From Limnobacter alexandrii (lineage in GTDB: Bacteria; Pseudomonadota; Gammaproteobacteria; Burkholderiales; Burkholderiaceae_B), in NCBI RefSeq assembly GCF_005871185.1, contig NZ_SWKN01000008.1:372001-436000 (forward strand): a stretch of DNA of 64,000 nt, read 5' to 3'. Position 1 is the stretch's first letter. Each line of letters opens with the position of its first letter. The position numbers and the translations under genes are program-made. The notes beneath the pieces were generated by a model. The model did no database searches. It saw only the letters and a program-made list of their open reading frames with translations, and was not told where the DNA came from. This document shows positions 7,279 through 18,569 of the stretch, piece after piece.

Positions 7279-9240
7279 GTGAATCGACCGAATGCCGCTT
7301 CTGTGGCCGATTTGGGGGTTGCTGCCCCTGATTCAGCCCAAACCAGCACCAGCCCCTCTGGGCAAATGCTGGATTACATCAAACAAAGACTCGTCGAGCA
7401 TGCACCCTTCAGTGAAATTCCCCTTCGCGACCTGGACTGCCTGCTTGAAGGCTGCGCTGAAACTTACTTTGCACCCAATGAAGTGATTGTGCGGCCCGAG
7501 GACGGCCCACCCCAATTTCTGTATTACGTCGAGAAAGGCTCAGCCGTGGGCCGCAAGGGCCTGGCCGACCTGTCCTCCACCGGGTTTCAGTACGAAGCGG
7601 GTGAAATGTTCCCTGTGAACGCTTTTCTGGCCAAACGTGCAGTGACCGCCACTTACAGCGCCCGTGAAGACACCTTTTGCCTCATGTTCACTTTTGAAGG
7701 TGTACAGGCATTGGCGCGAAAAAGCCCCGTGTTTTCCGACTATCTAACCCGCCGCACCATGCAGTTTCTGGACCTGTCCAGAAAGGCCATACAAGTGGCT
7801 TACTCCTCGCAAACCCTGGCCGAGCAAACGCTGGAAAAGCCCTTGCGGGATGTGTGCCGTCACGAGCCTTTTTCATGCGCCCCAAACACACCGCTTAAAC
7901 AGGTGCTCGAGGTAATGCACGAGCATCGAATCGGTTCCATGATTGTGGTGAATGAAGCCATGACGGTGGAAGGAATTCTGACCCGTCAGGATGTGCTGTC
8001 CCGCGTGGCCATGGCCCAGAAACCGCTGACCTCACAAATCTCTGAGGTGATGAACACCCCAGTTCATACCCTGGATGAAAGTTGTACGGCGCAAGACGCA
8101 GCCCTGCTGATGTCCAGGTTCGGCATTCGCCACGTGCCAGTAACCCGCAACGGCAAACTGAGCGGCATAGTTTCTGAGCGCGACATTTTTGCCATGCAGC
8201 GTTTGTCGCTCAAGCAGATCAGCAGCAACATTCGCTCAGCGCAAGACGCCGAAATGTTGCGAGCCTGCGCCAATGACATACGCAGTTTCGCCAAAAACCT
8301 GCTGGGCCAAGGCATTGCCGCCAAGCAGCTTACCGAATTGATCAGTCACTTGAATGATGTGCTCACCGAGCGCATTCTGGAAGTGGTGGGCAACCGCATG
8401 GGCATTGATGCCCAAAGCTATTGCTGGCTAAGTTTCGGCTCGGAAGGCCGTTCAGAACAAACCATTGCAACCGACCAGGACAACGGCCTGTTGTTCATTA
8501 GCGATCAACCCGAAGTGGACAGGCCCCGCTGGCTGGCTTTTGGCAAAGAGGTAAACCAAACCCTGGACCAATGCGGTTACCCGTTGTGCAAAGGCAACAT
8601 CATGGCCAGCAACCCCGATTGCTGCATGACCGCCGGCGAATGGCTGAACAAATTTGCAAGATGGATCGATGTGGCCACGCCTGAAAACCTACTGCGCGTG
8701 AATATTTTCTTCGATCTTCGCCCCCTGGCCGGCAACAAAGAACTGGCGCAGCCGCTGCGGGATTACATCGTGACCCGCGCCAAAGAGTCCACAATTTTCC
8801 TTCGCCTTCTGGCAGAAAACATCATGCGTTTTCGCCCACCCTTGAACTGGCACGGCAGCATAGACACCACAGAAATTGAGAACATTCGCACCCTGGATTT
8901 GAAAAAGCAGGGCACAGCCGTTTTTGTGGATGCAGCCCGCTTTTTCTCATTGGTGTTTGGCATTGATGAAGTGAATACCCGCCGTCGGTTCGAGGCTGTG
9001 GCCAAACGTTTGAGTGTAGAAGAGCAACGACGCGATGCCTGGGTTAGCGCCTTTGAGTTTTTGCAAATGATGCGCCTTCGAATTCAGCTTGACGAAGGCG
9101 TGGCCGTGCCCGATTTGCCGGATCAGCCCAATGTGGTGAACTACGATGTGCTCGACAACATTGACCGTCGAATATTGAAGGAATGTTTCAGGGTAGGGCG
9201 TCGCTTGCAGCAGCGCATCGAGATGGAGCACATGCGTTGA
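7279..9240 (+). CDS. cNMP-binding / CBS / DUF294 nucleotidyltransferase-like protein
   Basis: A 653-residue signalling protein. In order: a cyclic-nucleotide-binding-like domain (about 40-160), two CBS domains (about 190-310, with HRIGSMIVVNE and FGIRHVPVTRNG), a GlnD-type nucleotidyltransferase-like domain DUF294 (about 330-470, with GSEGRSEQ near 387-393 and DQDN near 399-402), and a C-terminal DUF294_C domain (about 500-640). The nucleotidyltransferase GS and DxD-like residues are kept, so it may be active. Relatives are thought to sense adenine nucleotides, but no product is known. It overlaps the next gene, a DnaQ-type exonuclease, with which it is commonly paired in Proteobacteria. Confidence 0.85.
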   Translation: MNRPNAASVADLGVAAPDSAQTSTSPSGQMLDYIKQRLVEHAPFSEIPLRDLDCLLEGCAETYFAPNEVIVRPEDGPPQFLYYVEKGSAVGRKGLADLSSTGFQYEAGEMFPVNAFLAKRAVTATYSAREDTFCLMFTFEGVQALARKSPVFSDYLTRRTMQFLDLSRKAIQVAYSSQTLAEQTLEKPLRDVCRHEPFSCAPNTPLKQVLEVMHEHRIGSMIVVNEAMTVEGILTRQDVLSRVAMAQKPLTSQISEVMNTPVHTLDESCTAQDAALLMSRFGIRHVPVTRNGKLSGIVSERDIFAMQRLSLKQISSNIRSAQDAEMLRACANDIRSFAKNLLGQGIAAKQLTELISHLNDVLTERILEVVGNRMGIDAQSYCWLSFGSEGRSEQTIATDQDNGLLFISDQPEVDRPRWLAFGKEVNQTLDQCGYPLCKGNIMASNPDCCMTAGEWLNKFARWIDVATPENLLRVNIFFDLRPLAGNKELAQPLRDYIVTRAKESTIFLRLLAENIMRFRPPLNWHGSIDTTEIENIRTLDLKKQGTAVFVDAARFFSLVFGIDEVNTRRRFEAVAKRLSVEEQRRDAWVSAFEFLQMMRLRIQLDEGVAVPDLPDQPNVVNYDVLDNIDRRILKECFRVGRRLQQRIEMEHMR

Positions 9241-9971
9241 GCACCACACTGCAGGGCCAATTGCTGCCCACTCAAGGTTGGGCAAGCTACATCAAGAACC
9301 GCTTGGTTCAAACACTCGATTTTTCCAGCCCCAACCCTGACCGCTGGGTGGTGCTTGATGTGGAATCTTCGGGGCTGAACCCGAAGAAAGACCGGCTTAT
9401 TTCAATTGCCGCCACCGCGATTGTGTTCGACGCGCAGCGCCGCCCGCGCATTTCGCTCACCGATACCTTTGAGGTGGTCATTAAACAGCCGCCCGAAATT
9501 GTCGACATGATCGAATTTGAAGCGATCGACAAAAACAACATTCTGATTCATGGCATTGGAATTGGTGCGCAGCAACGCGGCGTAAAGGCTGAGGTGGCAT
9601 TGTCTGAATTCTTGCAGTATGTGGGCAACTCGCCATTGATCGCCTTTCACAGTTGGTTCGATGAAATCCTGATCAACAAGGCCATGCGCAAGGTGTTGGG
9701 CCGGGCAACCCACAGGCACTGGCTTGATCTTGAACATTTGGCCGCCGTGTTGCACAAAGAAAACCACCAGCTTCCGCTGGATGTGTGGATGCAGCGTTAC
9801 GGCATTGAGTGTGAGCAACGCCACCAGGCCGCAGCCGATGTACTGGCCACCGCGCAACTGCTCATGAAGTTGTGGCCCATGTTGCAAAAGCGAAAGGCCA
9901 CAGACTGGAAAGAGCTGAAAACCATCGCCAACGGCCTGAAAACCTTGCCGGGGCGCAATCTGCCCACTTAA
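9237..9971 (+). CDS. 3'-5' exonuclease, DnaQ/DEDD superfamily
   Basis: A 244-residue protein if translation begins at TTG 9237, which overlaps the upstream stop as TTGA and has GGAG about 11 bases before it. An ATG at 9183 is possible but would add 18 residues encoded inside the previous gene. The DEDD exonuclease sites are visible: Asp41 and Glu43 in LDVESSGL, AFHSWFDEIL for the second acid, and HQAAADVLATAQLL for the C-terminal His/Asp. It lacks polymerase domains. It may be an accessory proofreading or RNA-trimming nuclease; substrate unknown. It is translationally coupled to the DUF294 protein. Confidence 0.85.
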   Translation: MSTTLQGQLLPTQGWASYIKNRLVQTLDFSSPNPDRWVVLDVESSGLNPKKDRLISIAATAIVFDAQRRPRISLTDTFEVVIKQPPEIVDMIEFEAIDKNNILIHGIGIGAQQRGVKAEVALSEFLQYVGNSPLIAFHSWFDEILINKAMRKVLGRATHRHWLDLEHLAAVLHKENHQLPLDVWMQRYGIECEQRHQAAADVLATAQLLMKLWPMLQKRKATDWKELKTIANGLKTLPGRNLPT

Positions 9972-10037
9972 CTTCCGGGCAGCCTTGTTTTACGCTATTC
10001 TGCCGGGCTGAACATTTTGATTTGAAGTTGCCTGCCC

Positions 10038-11072
10038 ATGCAAGATTTTTCCAGTTACGCCCTGATTATTGACGCACGCTCGCCCCGCGAGTTTGAGGAA
10101 GATCATATTCCCGGTGCCGTCAACATGCCTGTGGTGAACAACGATGAATATGCAGAAGTGGGCACACTTCACCGCACCGACAAAATGGCGGCCTACAGCA
10201 TTGGTGTGCGTTATTCACTGGCCAATATTGCACGTCATTTGAGCGAGGATTTGCCCAAATATCCCAAAGACGGCAAGGTACTGGTGTACTGTTTCCGGGG
10301 TGGAAAGCGCAGCAAATTGTGGTTTGACGCACTGGAAACCATTGGCTACGACGTTCACAAGCTAAACGGCGGCTGGAAAGCCTACCGGCGTTGGGTGAAT
10401 GAACAGCTTGAAACTGCACCCACGAAGTTGAATTACCACGTGCTTAGCGGGCCAACAGGTTGTGGCAAAACCCGCTTGCTATACGCCTTGCGAGAAGCAG
10501 GTTGCCAAGTGGTTGACCTGGAGGCGATTGCCCGACACAGGGGGTCAATTATTGGTGCATTGCCCGGTACTCCGCAGCCCTCCCAGAAGTATTTTGACAC
10601 CTTGTTGCTCAGTGAACTGAGCCAGCTCGACCCTTCAAGACCCGTGTGGGTAGAAGCCGAGAGCAAGAAGATTGGCAATGTGCAAATTCCTGCGTCCATG
10701 CTCGATTCCATGCGAAAAGGCAAAACCATCCGCGTGCACGCCGACATGCAGCAACGGGTCGAGTTGTGGCGTCAGGATTACAAACATTTTGAAGAAGATC
10801 CGGAAGGACTTCTTGAGCGCCTGCGTTTTATTCGCAGCCTGGTGGGTGGCAAGGAATTTGAGGCGTGGGAACAACTGGCTGCGCAGCGCCACATGCCCGA
10901 ATTGTTTGAACGTTTGATGACCCACCATTACGACCCGGCTTATCGCCGTTCAATCCTTCGCGAATACCCGAACATTGATGAATCGCCCCTGATTGAACTG
11001 CACGACCTGTCGCCAGCAGGCCTGCTCAAAGTGGCAAAAGAAATTCGAGAGAAATTCGACCAGAAAGGCTGA
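10038..11072 (+). CDS. mnmH: tRNA 2-selenouridine / geranyl-2-thiouridine synthase MnmH
   Basis: A 344-residue protein with an N-terminal rhodanese domain (DARSPREFEEDHIPGAVNMP; catalytic Cys85 in VYCFRGGKRS) and a C-terminal P-loop domain (GPTGCGKT at 138-145). This is the full SelU/MnmH architecture. MnmH replaces sulfur by selenium at the wobble 2-thiouridine of Lys, Glu and Gln tRNAs, and can transfer a geranyl group to the same position. No selA, selB or selD is in the window, and the formate dehydrogenase here uses cysteine rather than selenocysteine, so whether selenium is used cannot be told. Neighbours on both sides are unrelated. Confidence 0.93.
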   Translation: MQDFSSYALIIDARSPREFEEDHIPGAVNMPVVNNDEYAEVGTLHRTDKMAAYSIGVRYSLANIARHLSEDLPKYPKDGKVLVYCFRGGKRSKLWFDALETIGYDVHKLNGGWKAYRRWVNEQLETAPTKLNYHVLSGPTGCGKTRLLYALREAGCQVVDLEAIARHRGSIIGALPGTPQPSQKYFDTLLLSELSQLDPSRPVWVEAESKKIGNVQIPASMLDSMRKGKTIRVHADMQQRVELWRQDYKHFEEDPEGLLERLRFIRSLVGGKEFEAWEQLAAQRHMPELFERLMTHHYDPAYRRSILREYPNIDESPLIELHDLSPAGLLKVAKEIREKFDQKG

Positions 11073-11095
11073 GTCGGTTTGTTCAAAACTCGTGC

Positions 11096-11512
11096 TTAAA
11101 CCACCAACAAAGCCAACTTGCTTCGCAGGCTTTCGGGTATCGGCGTTGGTTTGTTGTCAGCCTTGGTCACAAACACATGAATGAAATAGCCTTCTGCACA
11201 CAACTCGCCTTTGGCATTGAACAGGCCCAATTCATAGCGCACTGAACTGTTGCCCAATTTCCCCACTCGCAGGCCAGCTGTGACAGGTTCCGGGTAGGCC
11301 AGTGGCTTCAGGTATTTGCACTGGCTTTCCACCACAAAACCTACCACCTCACCGTGGTGAATGTCCAGTCCACCTTCTTCAATCAGGTAGCGGTTCACCA
11401 CGCTGTCAAAGTAGCTGTAATACACCACGTTGTTCACATGGCCGTAAATGTCGTTGTCGTGCCAGCGGGTTTGAACCAGTTGGTGCAGTGGGTAGTGGGC
11501 CAGTGTGGTCAT
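11096..11512 (-). CDS. Acyl-CoA thioesterase, 4HBT hotdog family
   Basis: A 138-residue single-hotdog protein with the 4-hydroxybenzoyl-CoA thioesterase signature RWHDNDIYGHVNN near residues 16-28, where Asp21 is the likely catalytic acid. The size fits the YbgC/FadM group that hydrolyses acyl-CoA esters. It is the last gene of a leftward run beginning with fadH, and the run's content (dienoyl-CoA reductase, hotdog protein, alcohol dehydrogenase) supports a role in acyl-CoA or lipid breakdown. It sits 11 bases after the alcohol dehydrogenase stop and is convergent with mnmH. Confidence 0.87.
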   Translation of the reverse strand: MTTLAHYPLHQLVQTRWHDNDIYGHVNNVVYYSYFDSVVNRYLIEEGGLDIHHGEVVGFVVESQCKYLKPLAYPEPVTAGLRVGKLGNSSVRYELGLFNAKGELCAEGYFIHVFVTKADNKPTPIPESLRSKLALLVV

Positions 11513-11523
11513 TGTGGTGTGGT

Positions 11524-12696
11524 TCAGTAAGCAGCTTGGTAAATTGAAAGTGCTTCCGCTTCGCTCACATCCCGCGGGTTGTTGCTCAGCAAGCGGGTTT
11601 GCAACATGGCAGCACTGGCCATCACGGGCAAATCTTTCTCGGCAATACCCACCTCACGCAAGCCCACGGGCAAGCCAGTAGAGGGCGACAAGGTGGCGGT
11701 GTAATCAATAAAGGCCTGGGCTAGTTGGGCAGCGTTGTCACCGTGGTGGCCAAGCTTCAAAACCTGTGCCAGCTCGGCATAGTGCTGTTCGGCGGCGGGC
11801 AAGTTGAACCGCAACACGTGGGGCAATACCAGTGAATTGCTCAAGCCATGCGGCACATGAAAAATGCCACCGATGGGATACGCCAATGCATGCACCGCCC
11901 CGACAGGCGCATTCGCAAAAGCTTGGCCCGCCATACACGAACCCAACATCATCGCCTGGCGTGCTTCGCGGTTGCCGGGTTCTTTGCACACGGTGTGAAG
12001 GTTTGCGGCCAGCAGGCGCAAGGCTTCGCAGGCCAGAAAATCTGCGTAAGGGTTTTTCAGGCGCTTGCTGGTATAAGCCTCAATGGCATGCACCATGGCA
12101 TCAATGCCGGTTGCTGCAGTCACATGTTGGGGCAGGCTCAGTGTCCAGTCTGCATCAAGCACAGCCAAATCACCGTACAGAACAGGCGACACCACGCCCA
12201 TTTTCGTGTCCACGCCTGTGGTCACAATTGAAATGGGAGTTACTTCACTGCCGGTTCCAGCGGTGGTGGGCACCAACACCAAAGGCAACCTGTCGCTGGT
12301 CACATTGCCAACACCGTACATGGTTTTCAATTCCTGTTTGCCACGGGCCAACACGGCAATCAGTTTGGCCACATCCAATGTGGAGCCACCACCAATGGCC
12401 ACCACCACATCAGCCTTGAATTCCATCGCGAGTGCCGTGACCCGGTGCACCAAAGCCTCGGGCGGGTCGGGTTCTACATCGTTGCAACTGTGAACAGCAT
12501 GGCCAGCATCGGCCAGGTTGTCGCAAATGGTTTTGAATGTAGCCGTGGCAGCAATAAAAGGGTCCACCAACATGAAGACACGCGCAGTTTTCAGACCCTG
12601 CTGGGCCAATAAAGGCGCCAGCAAGTCTGCCATTCGTATTGAACTACCCGATTCGCACACAATGCGGTTCACGGTTCTGAATTCAAATGGCGCCAT
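11524..12696 (-). CDS. Iron-containing alcohol dehydrogenase
   Basis: A 390-residue group III (Fe-ADH) enzyme. The NAD-binding GGGSTLDVAK motif lies near residue 101, PTTAGTGSEVT near 145, and the metal ligands are spread over GIDAMVHAIEAYTS and GAVHALAYPIGGIFHVPHGLSN. It should interconvert an alcohol and an aldehyde with NAD(P)H in the cytoplasm; the substrate is not determined. Its place among lipid-metabolism genes suggests long- or medium-chain substrates, which is inference. The intergenic distance to the upstream DUF4442 gene is only 36 bases. Confidence 0.9.
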   Translation of the reverse strand: MAPFEFRTVNRIVCESGSSIRMADLLAPLLAQQGLKTARVFMLVDPFIAATATFKTICDNLADAGHAVHSCNDVEPDPPEALVHRVTALAMEFKADVVVAIGGGSTLDVAKLIAVLARGKQELKTMYGVGNVTSDRLPLVLVPTTAGTGSEVTPISIVTTGVDTKMGVVSPVLYGDLAVLDADWTLSLPQHVTAATGIDAMVHAIEAYTSKRLKNPYADFLACEALRLLAANLHTVCKEPGNREARQAMMLGSCMAGQAFANAPVGAVHALAYPIGGIFHVPHGLSNSLVLPHVLRFNLPAAEQHYAELAQVLKLGHHGDNAAQLAQAFIDYTATLSPSTGLPVGLREVGIAEKDLPVMASAAMLQTRLLSNNPRDVSEAEALSIYQAAY

Positions 12697-12732
12697 GTGG
12701 GTGTCTCCTTGCTGTGTTTTTGTACCGATAGT

Positions 12733-13227
12733 TTAGCCCTTGCGCTTGGGGGTCCAAGCCCAAATGGCGCGAACAAAGATAGGTTCTTTGCTTTCGCCAT
12801 CGGTAATGGTCACTGCCACATCCACTTCACCGCGTTCTTCAGTTTGCATCATGGTGATTTGCTCTTGCGTCAGCATGGCCTCAGCGCGCATATCGCCTGC
12901 AGCGCGTTTGCGGTAATCCACTTCCATGCGCTTGATCACAGGTATGGCATTCGCGGGTACATTCAAACCCACCAGTGCACCTGTGGCTGATTCCGCAATC
13001 ATGATCATGGCCACTGCGTGCACAGTACCAATGTGGTTTTGCACGTAGGGGCGGTTTTTAATCACCACGATTGAATGGTTGGGCTCAATCCACTCAAACT
13101 TCAAACCACTGGTTTTGAAATACTTCACCGCACGGCCAAACAGCAGGGTAAAGGCGCGGGTTTTCAATGGTGTTGGCAGCTTGTCTACTTGCGCATACAC
13201 TTTTTGCAGCATCGATTTCTGAGTCAT
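12733..13227 (-). CDS. DUF4442 hotdog-fold protein
   Basis: A 164-residue protein of the DUF4442 family, which has a hotdog thioesterase-like fold. The segment GTVHAVAMIMIAESATGALV resembles the central helix region of PaaI-like thioesterases, and the protein lacks membrane segments. Members are often annotated as possible acyl-CoA binding proteins or thioesterases; no activity is established here. It is 15 bases downstream of fadH, so the two are co-transcribed. Confidence 0.8.
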   Translation of the reverse strand: MTQKSMLQKVYAQVDKLPTPLKTRAFTLLFGRAVKYFKTSGLKFEWIEPNHSIVVIKNRPYVQNHIGTVHAVAMIMIAESATGALVGLNVPANAIPVIKRMEVDYRKRAAGDMRAEAMLTQEQITMMQTEERGEVDVAVTITDGESKEPIFVRAIWAWTPKRKG

Positions 13228-13242
13228 TTCTTGGTTCTGCCT

Positions 13243-15446
<2,204 letters not shown>

Positions 15447-17999
15447 GTGGCTCGTCTTTGTCCTAAACTGGTGTTTTATCCAGCAAGCGCTTTTCCCATG
15501 CAGTCTTTCCAGTATTGGGCGCGGCAATCACGCCGTGCGTCGTTCCGTATTTTGTTTGTGGCTTTGGTGTTGGCCGTGGCCGCGATTTCCTCAGTGGGCG
15601 TGTTTTCAGCCCGCATTGAGGCGGCTTTGATGCGTGACGCCAGCCAAATGCTGGGCGGCGACTTGGTCATCGAGTCCAAGCGCAATACAGAAAACGCACC
15701 CTGGCTGTCTATTCTTGACAAGCCTGAATATGCCAGCCTGAAGCAAGCGGAAAGTGTGGTGTTTCCAAGCGTGGTGCCTTCCGAGCGAGTAGACCTGCTG
15801 GTTTCACTGAAAGCGGTGAACAACACCTACCCCCTTCGCGGGCAAATGACAGTGCGCAATGCCCAGGGGCAGGATGAAAAATTGGCCAGTGGCCCGCCTG
15901 CGGGTGAATTGTGGGTAGACCAAGGCGTGTTGGGGTCACTGGACATACAATTGGGCGACTCAATTCAAGTGGGTGAAATTACTCGCCCTGTCACCCGGGT
16001 TATTTTGGTAGAACCTGACCGTGGCGGCGGCTTTGTGAACTTTGCCCCGCGGGTCATGATGAACACAGCCGACCTTGAAGAATCGAAATTATTGGGTTTG
16101 GGCTCACGCGCAACCTGGCGAATTTACTTCACTGGCGCACAGCCTGTTGTGGATCAGCTGATTGGCGAGTTGACCCCTGTGCTTTCACCGGTTGAGGAAA
16201 TTGAAACACTGGAAAATGGTCGGCCTGAGGTGAGTAACACCCTGGAACGTGCCAACGACTTCCTGGCCATGGCCGCCTTGATTGGCACCATGGTGGCCTG
16301 TGTGGGCATTGCACTGGTGGCACACCTGTTTGCCAAAGAACAGGCCAGCGAATTGGCCGTGCTGAAAAGCCTGGGCTATACACCCAAGCGTTTGCTGCGC
16401 ATGTGGGCAATCGGCATGGGCATGTTAACGCTGGGCGCAGGTGCACTTGGCGTGGCTTTGGGGTGGGCAGCCCATTGGGGTTTGCTGGCGCTGTTGGCCG
16501 AGCTGGTGGGTGTTGACTTGCCACTGGCGGGCTTGCATTACCTGCCCATGGGCATGTTGCTTTCGGCGCTGTTGTTGCTTGGTTTCGCGGCTGTGCCCAC
16601 CTGGTATGCCTTGCGTGCGCCTGCAGTTGCAGTAATTCGTCACCAAACCTTGAAAAGTAGCCGGGGGCAATTGCTGCTGTCGGTTTTGTTTGGCGTGTTC
16701 ACTGCGATCGCCGTGTGTTTGCTGATCGTGAACAACGTGGTGTTGGCGCTGCTGCTGTTTGCCGGCTTTGTAGGCACGTCGCTGGTGTTCGCGGTGCTGT
16801 TTTGGGGTTTGCTTAAGGGTTTGGCTTATCTTGGGCGGGGCAGGTCTTCCAAAGGCACCAATATTGCGGTGTTTCAAAGCATGTCCAAACGCGCCAGCAC
16901 CTTGGTGTTGCAAGGTGTAAGCCTCGCTTTGGGGCTGGCTGCATTGCTCATGTTGGCCGTGGTGCAGGGCGATTTGATTGACCGTTGGCAAGAAGCCGTG
17001 CCGGAAGACGCACCCAACCGTTTCGTATTCAACATTCAACCCGATCAGGTTCAAGGGGTGCAGCAAACACTGAACACGGCGAGTCGAAGCCCGGTGAATT
17101 TGTACCCCATGGTGCGTGGGCGTTTAAGCGCCATCAATGGTGAAATTATCACCGCCGAAACATTCAGCGATGACCGCGCCCGCAACACTGTGGAACGAGA
17201 ACTTAATTTGAGCTTTGCAGACAGCTTGCCCACGCACAACACCATCGCGGCCGGCAGCTGGTTTGATGAAACACCTGTGACGGCTGAGGTGTCGGTGGAA
17301 GACGGCGTGGCCGAGCGTTTGGGCATAGGCATGGGCGACCAATTAACCTTTGACATCGCCGGCACACCCTTAACAGCCGAAATCACGAGCATTCGTGAAT
17401 TACGCTGGGATTCCATGGAAGTCAATTTCTTCATGGTGTTTCCAACCGAGGTGCTGCAAAGTTTCCCGCAAACCTGGATTACCTCGGTCAGCTTGCAAGA
17501 TGACAAAGCCATTCCAGTGTCGCGTGAACTGGTGCGCGATTACCCCAACCTCACTGTGCTGGACACTGAACTGGTCATCACCCAACTGCGCAAAATTCTG
17601 GGGCAGGTGGGGCAGGCTGTGCAGTTTGTGTTTTTGTTCACCGTGGCCGCGGGTGGATTGGTCGTGGTCGCTTGCGTCATGACTGGTGCTCGCGTGCGCA
17701 CCCGAGAAGCTGCAATTTACCGGGCCATGGGTGCCTCTACGGCACAATTGCAACGTGCAGCCTGGTTGGAACTTTCCGTGCTGGGCGCCTTGGCCGGTTT
17801 GGTGGCCGCCATTGCAGCACAAGGCCTGGGCTGGGGTGTGGCACATTTTGTGTTCGAGTTTGAGTACTTCCTGGCACCCATGCACATTGTGGCCGGTGTG
17901 GTTGCTGGTGCCCTTGTGTCGGTGTTGTTTGGCGCCTGGTCTGTCAACAAGGTGTGCCGCGCACCTGTGATGCAAACCTTAAGGCAGGCCGCCGCTTAA
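15447..17999 (+). CDS. ABC transporter permease, FtsX/MacB type (YbbP-like)
   Basis: An 850-residue membrane protein with the YbbP layout: an N-terminal transmembrane helix (about 34-55), a large periplasmic domain, three helices (about 272-390), a further pair (about 405-455), one near 490-505, a second periplasmic domain, and three C-terminal helices. The start GTG 15447 has AGGGGA upstream; ATG 15498 would give a 17-residue shorter protein closer to relatives. YbbP normally works with ATPase YbbA and is often beside thioesterase TesA. Neither is here, so its ATPase must be encoded elsewhere. Substrate unknown; lipoprotein or lipid handling is inference. Confidence 0.83.
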   Translation: MARLCPKLVFYPASAFPMQSFQYWARQSRRASFRILFVALVLAVAAISSVGVFSARIEAALMRDASQMLGGDLVIESKRNTENAPWLSILDKPEYASLKQAESVVFPSVVPSERVDLLVSLKAVNNTYPLRGQMTVRNAQGQDEKLASGPPAGELWVDQGVLGSLDIQLGDSIQVGEITRPVTRVILVEPDRGGGFVNFAPRVMMNTADLEESKLLGLGSRATWRIYFTGAQPVVDQLIGELTPVLSPVEEIETLENGRPEVSNTLERANDFLAMAALIGTMVACVGIALVAHLFAKEQASELAVLKSLGYTPKRLLRMWAIGMGMLTLGAGALGVALGWAAHWGLLALLAELVGVDLPLAGLHYLPMGMLLSALLLLGFAAVPTWYALRAPAVAVIRHQTLKSSRGQLLLSVLFGVFTAIAVCLLIVNNVVLALLLFAGFVGTSLVFAVLFWGLLKGLAYLGRGRSSKGTNIAVFQSMSKRASTLVLQGVSLALGLAALLMLAVVQGDLIDRWQEAVPEDAPNRFVFNIQPDQVQGVQQTLNTASRSPVNLYPMVRGRLSAINGEIITAETFSDDRARNTVERELNLSFADSLPTHNTIAAGSWFDETPVTAEVSVEDGVAERLGIGMGDQLTFDIAGTPLTAEITSIRELRWDSMEVNFFMVFPTEVLQSFPQTWITSVSLQDDKAIPVSRELVRDYPNLTVLDTELVITQLRKILGQVGQAVQFVFLFTVAAGGLVVVACVMTGARVRTREAAIYRAMGASTAQLQRAAWLELSVLGALAGLVAAIAAQGLGWGVAHFVFEFEYFLAPMHIVAGVVAGALVSVLFGAWSVNKVCRAPVMQTLRQAAA

Positions 18000-18072
18000 A
18001 CCTGTTGCATGCCGGTACAATGTGGGTAACTGATTTTCAGTGATTCAAACCCACATTCATACCGGTCTTTTC

Positions 18073-18564
18073 ATGAGCAACAACGATACAACCAGCAACA
18101 CCCCAAGCGACGACGCGCAGCCCAAGCCGCCAATCGTGTACTTCGGCAGCACGCCTGAAGAGCAACAGGTGGGTGTGCGCAAGCTGGTTGATCTGTTTTA
18201 CGACGAAATGGATCAAAACCCGAGTTTCGAGCGCATTCGCAAACTACACCCGGTTCATCTCGATCATTCACGCGAAAAGTTTTATCTGTTTCTTTCAGGC
18301 TGGTTGGGTGGCCCCGATTTGTACTCACCCCAGTTTGGTCACCCACGTTTGCGCATGCGACACATGCCATTTCCAATTTCCAGTGAAGACCGCGACCAAT
18401 GGTTGCTGTGCATGGTGAATGCCCTACGTGCCATGCAGTTGCCCGAGAAAGTCATCGAAGGCCTCATGTTGTCATTTTTCCGCACCGCCGACTGGATGCG
18501 CAACAAACCCGATCCCGAAGGCAGCGCCAAGGGTTTGAACACCATTTCGATCAAGGGCGAATAA
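18073..18564 (+). CDS. Group II truncated haemoglobin (trHbO type)
   Basis: A 163-residue protein with about 20 disordered N-terminal residues. The 2-over-2 globin core has Tyr43 (VDLFYDEMD, B10 position), the proximal His97 in LRMRHMPFPI, and Trp110 (DRDQWLLCM), the distal Trp of group II. Such globins bind oxygen or nitric oxide and are linked to redox or nitrosative protection. I start at ATG 18073; an ATG at 18040 would add 11 residues with no family match. It is five bases upstream of rmuC and probably co-transcribed with it. Confidence 0.9.
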   Translation: MSNNDTTSNTPSDDAQPKPPIVYFGSTPEEQQVGVRKLVDLFYDEMDQNPSFERIRKLHPVHLDHSREKFYLFLSGWLGGPDLYSPQFGHPRLRMRHMPFPISSEDRDQWLLCMVNALRAMQLPEKVIEGLMLSFFRTADWMRNKPDPEGSAKGLNTISIKGE

Positions 18565-18569
18565 GTTTG

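Noticed and set aside
18399-18569. Upstream extension of rmuC into the globin gene
   Set aside because: It overlaps the globin C-terminus in another frame, while ATG 18570 directly precedes the membrane helix expected for RmuC.
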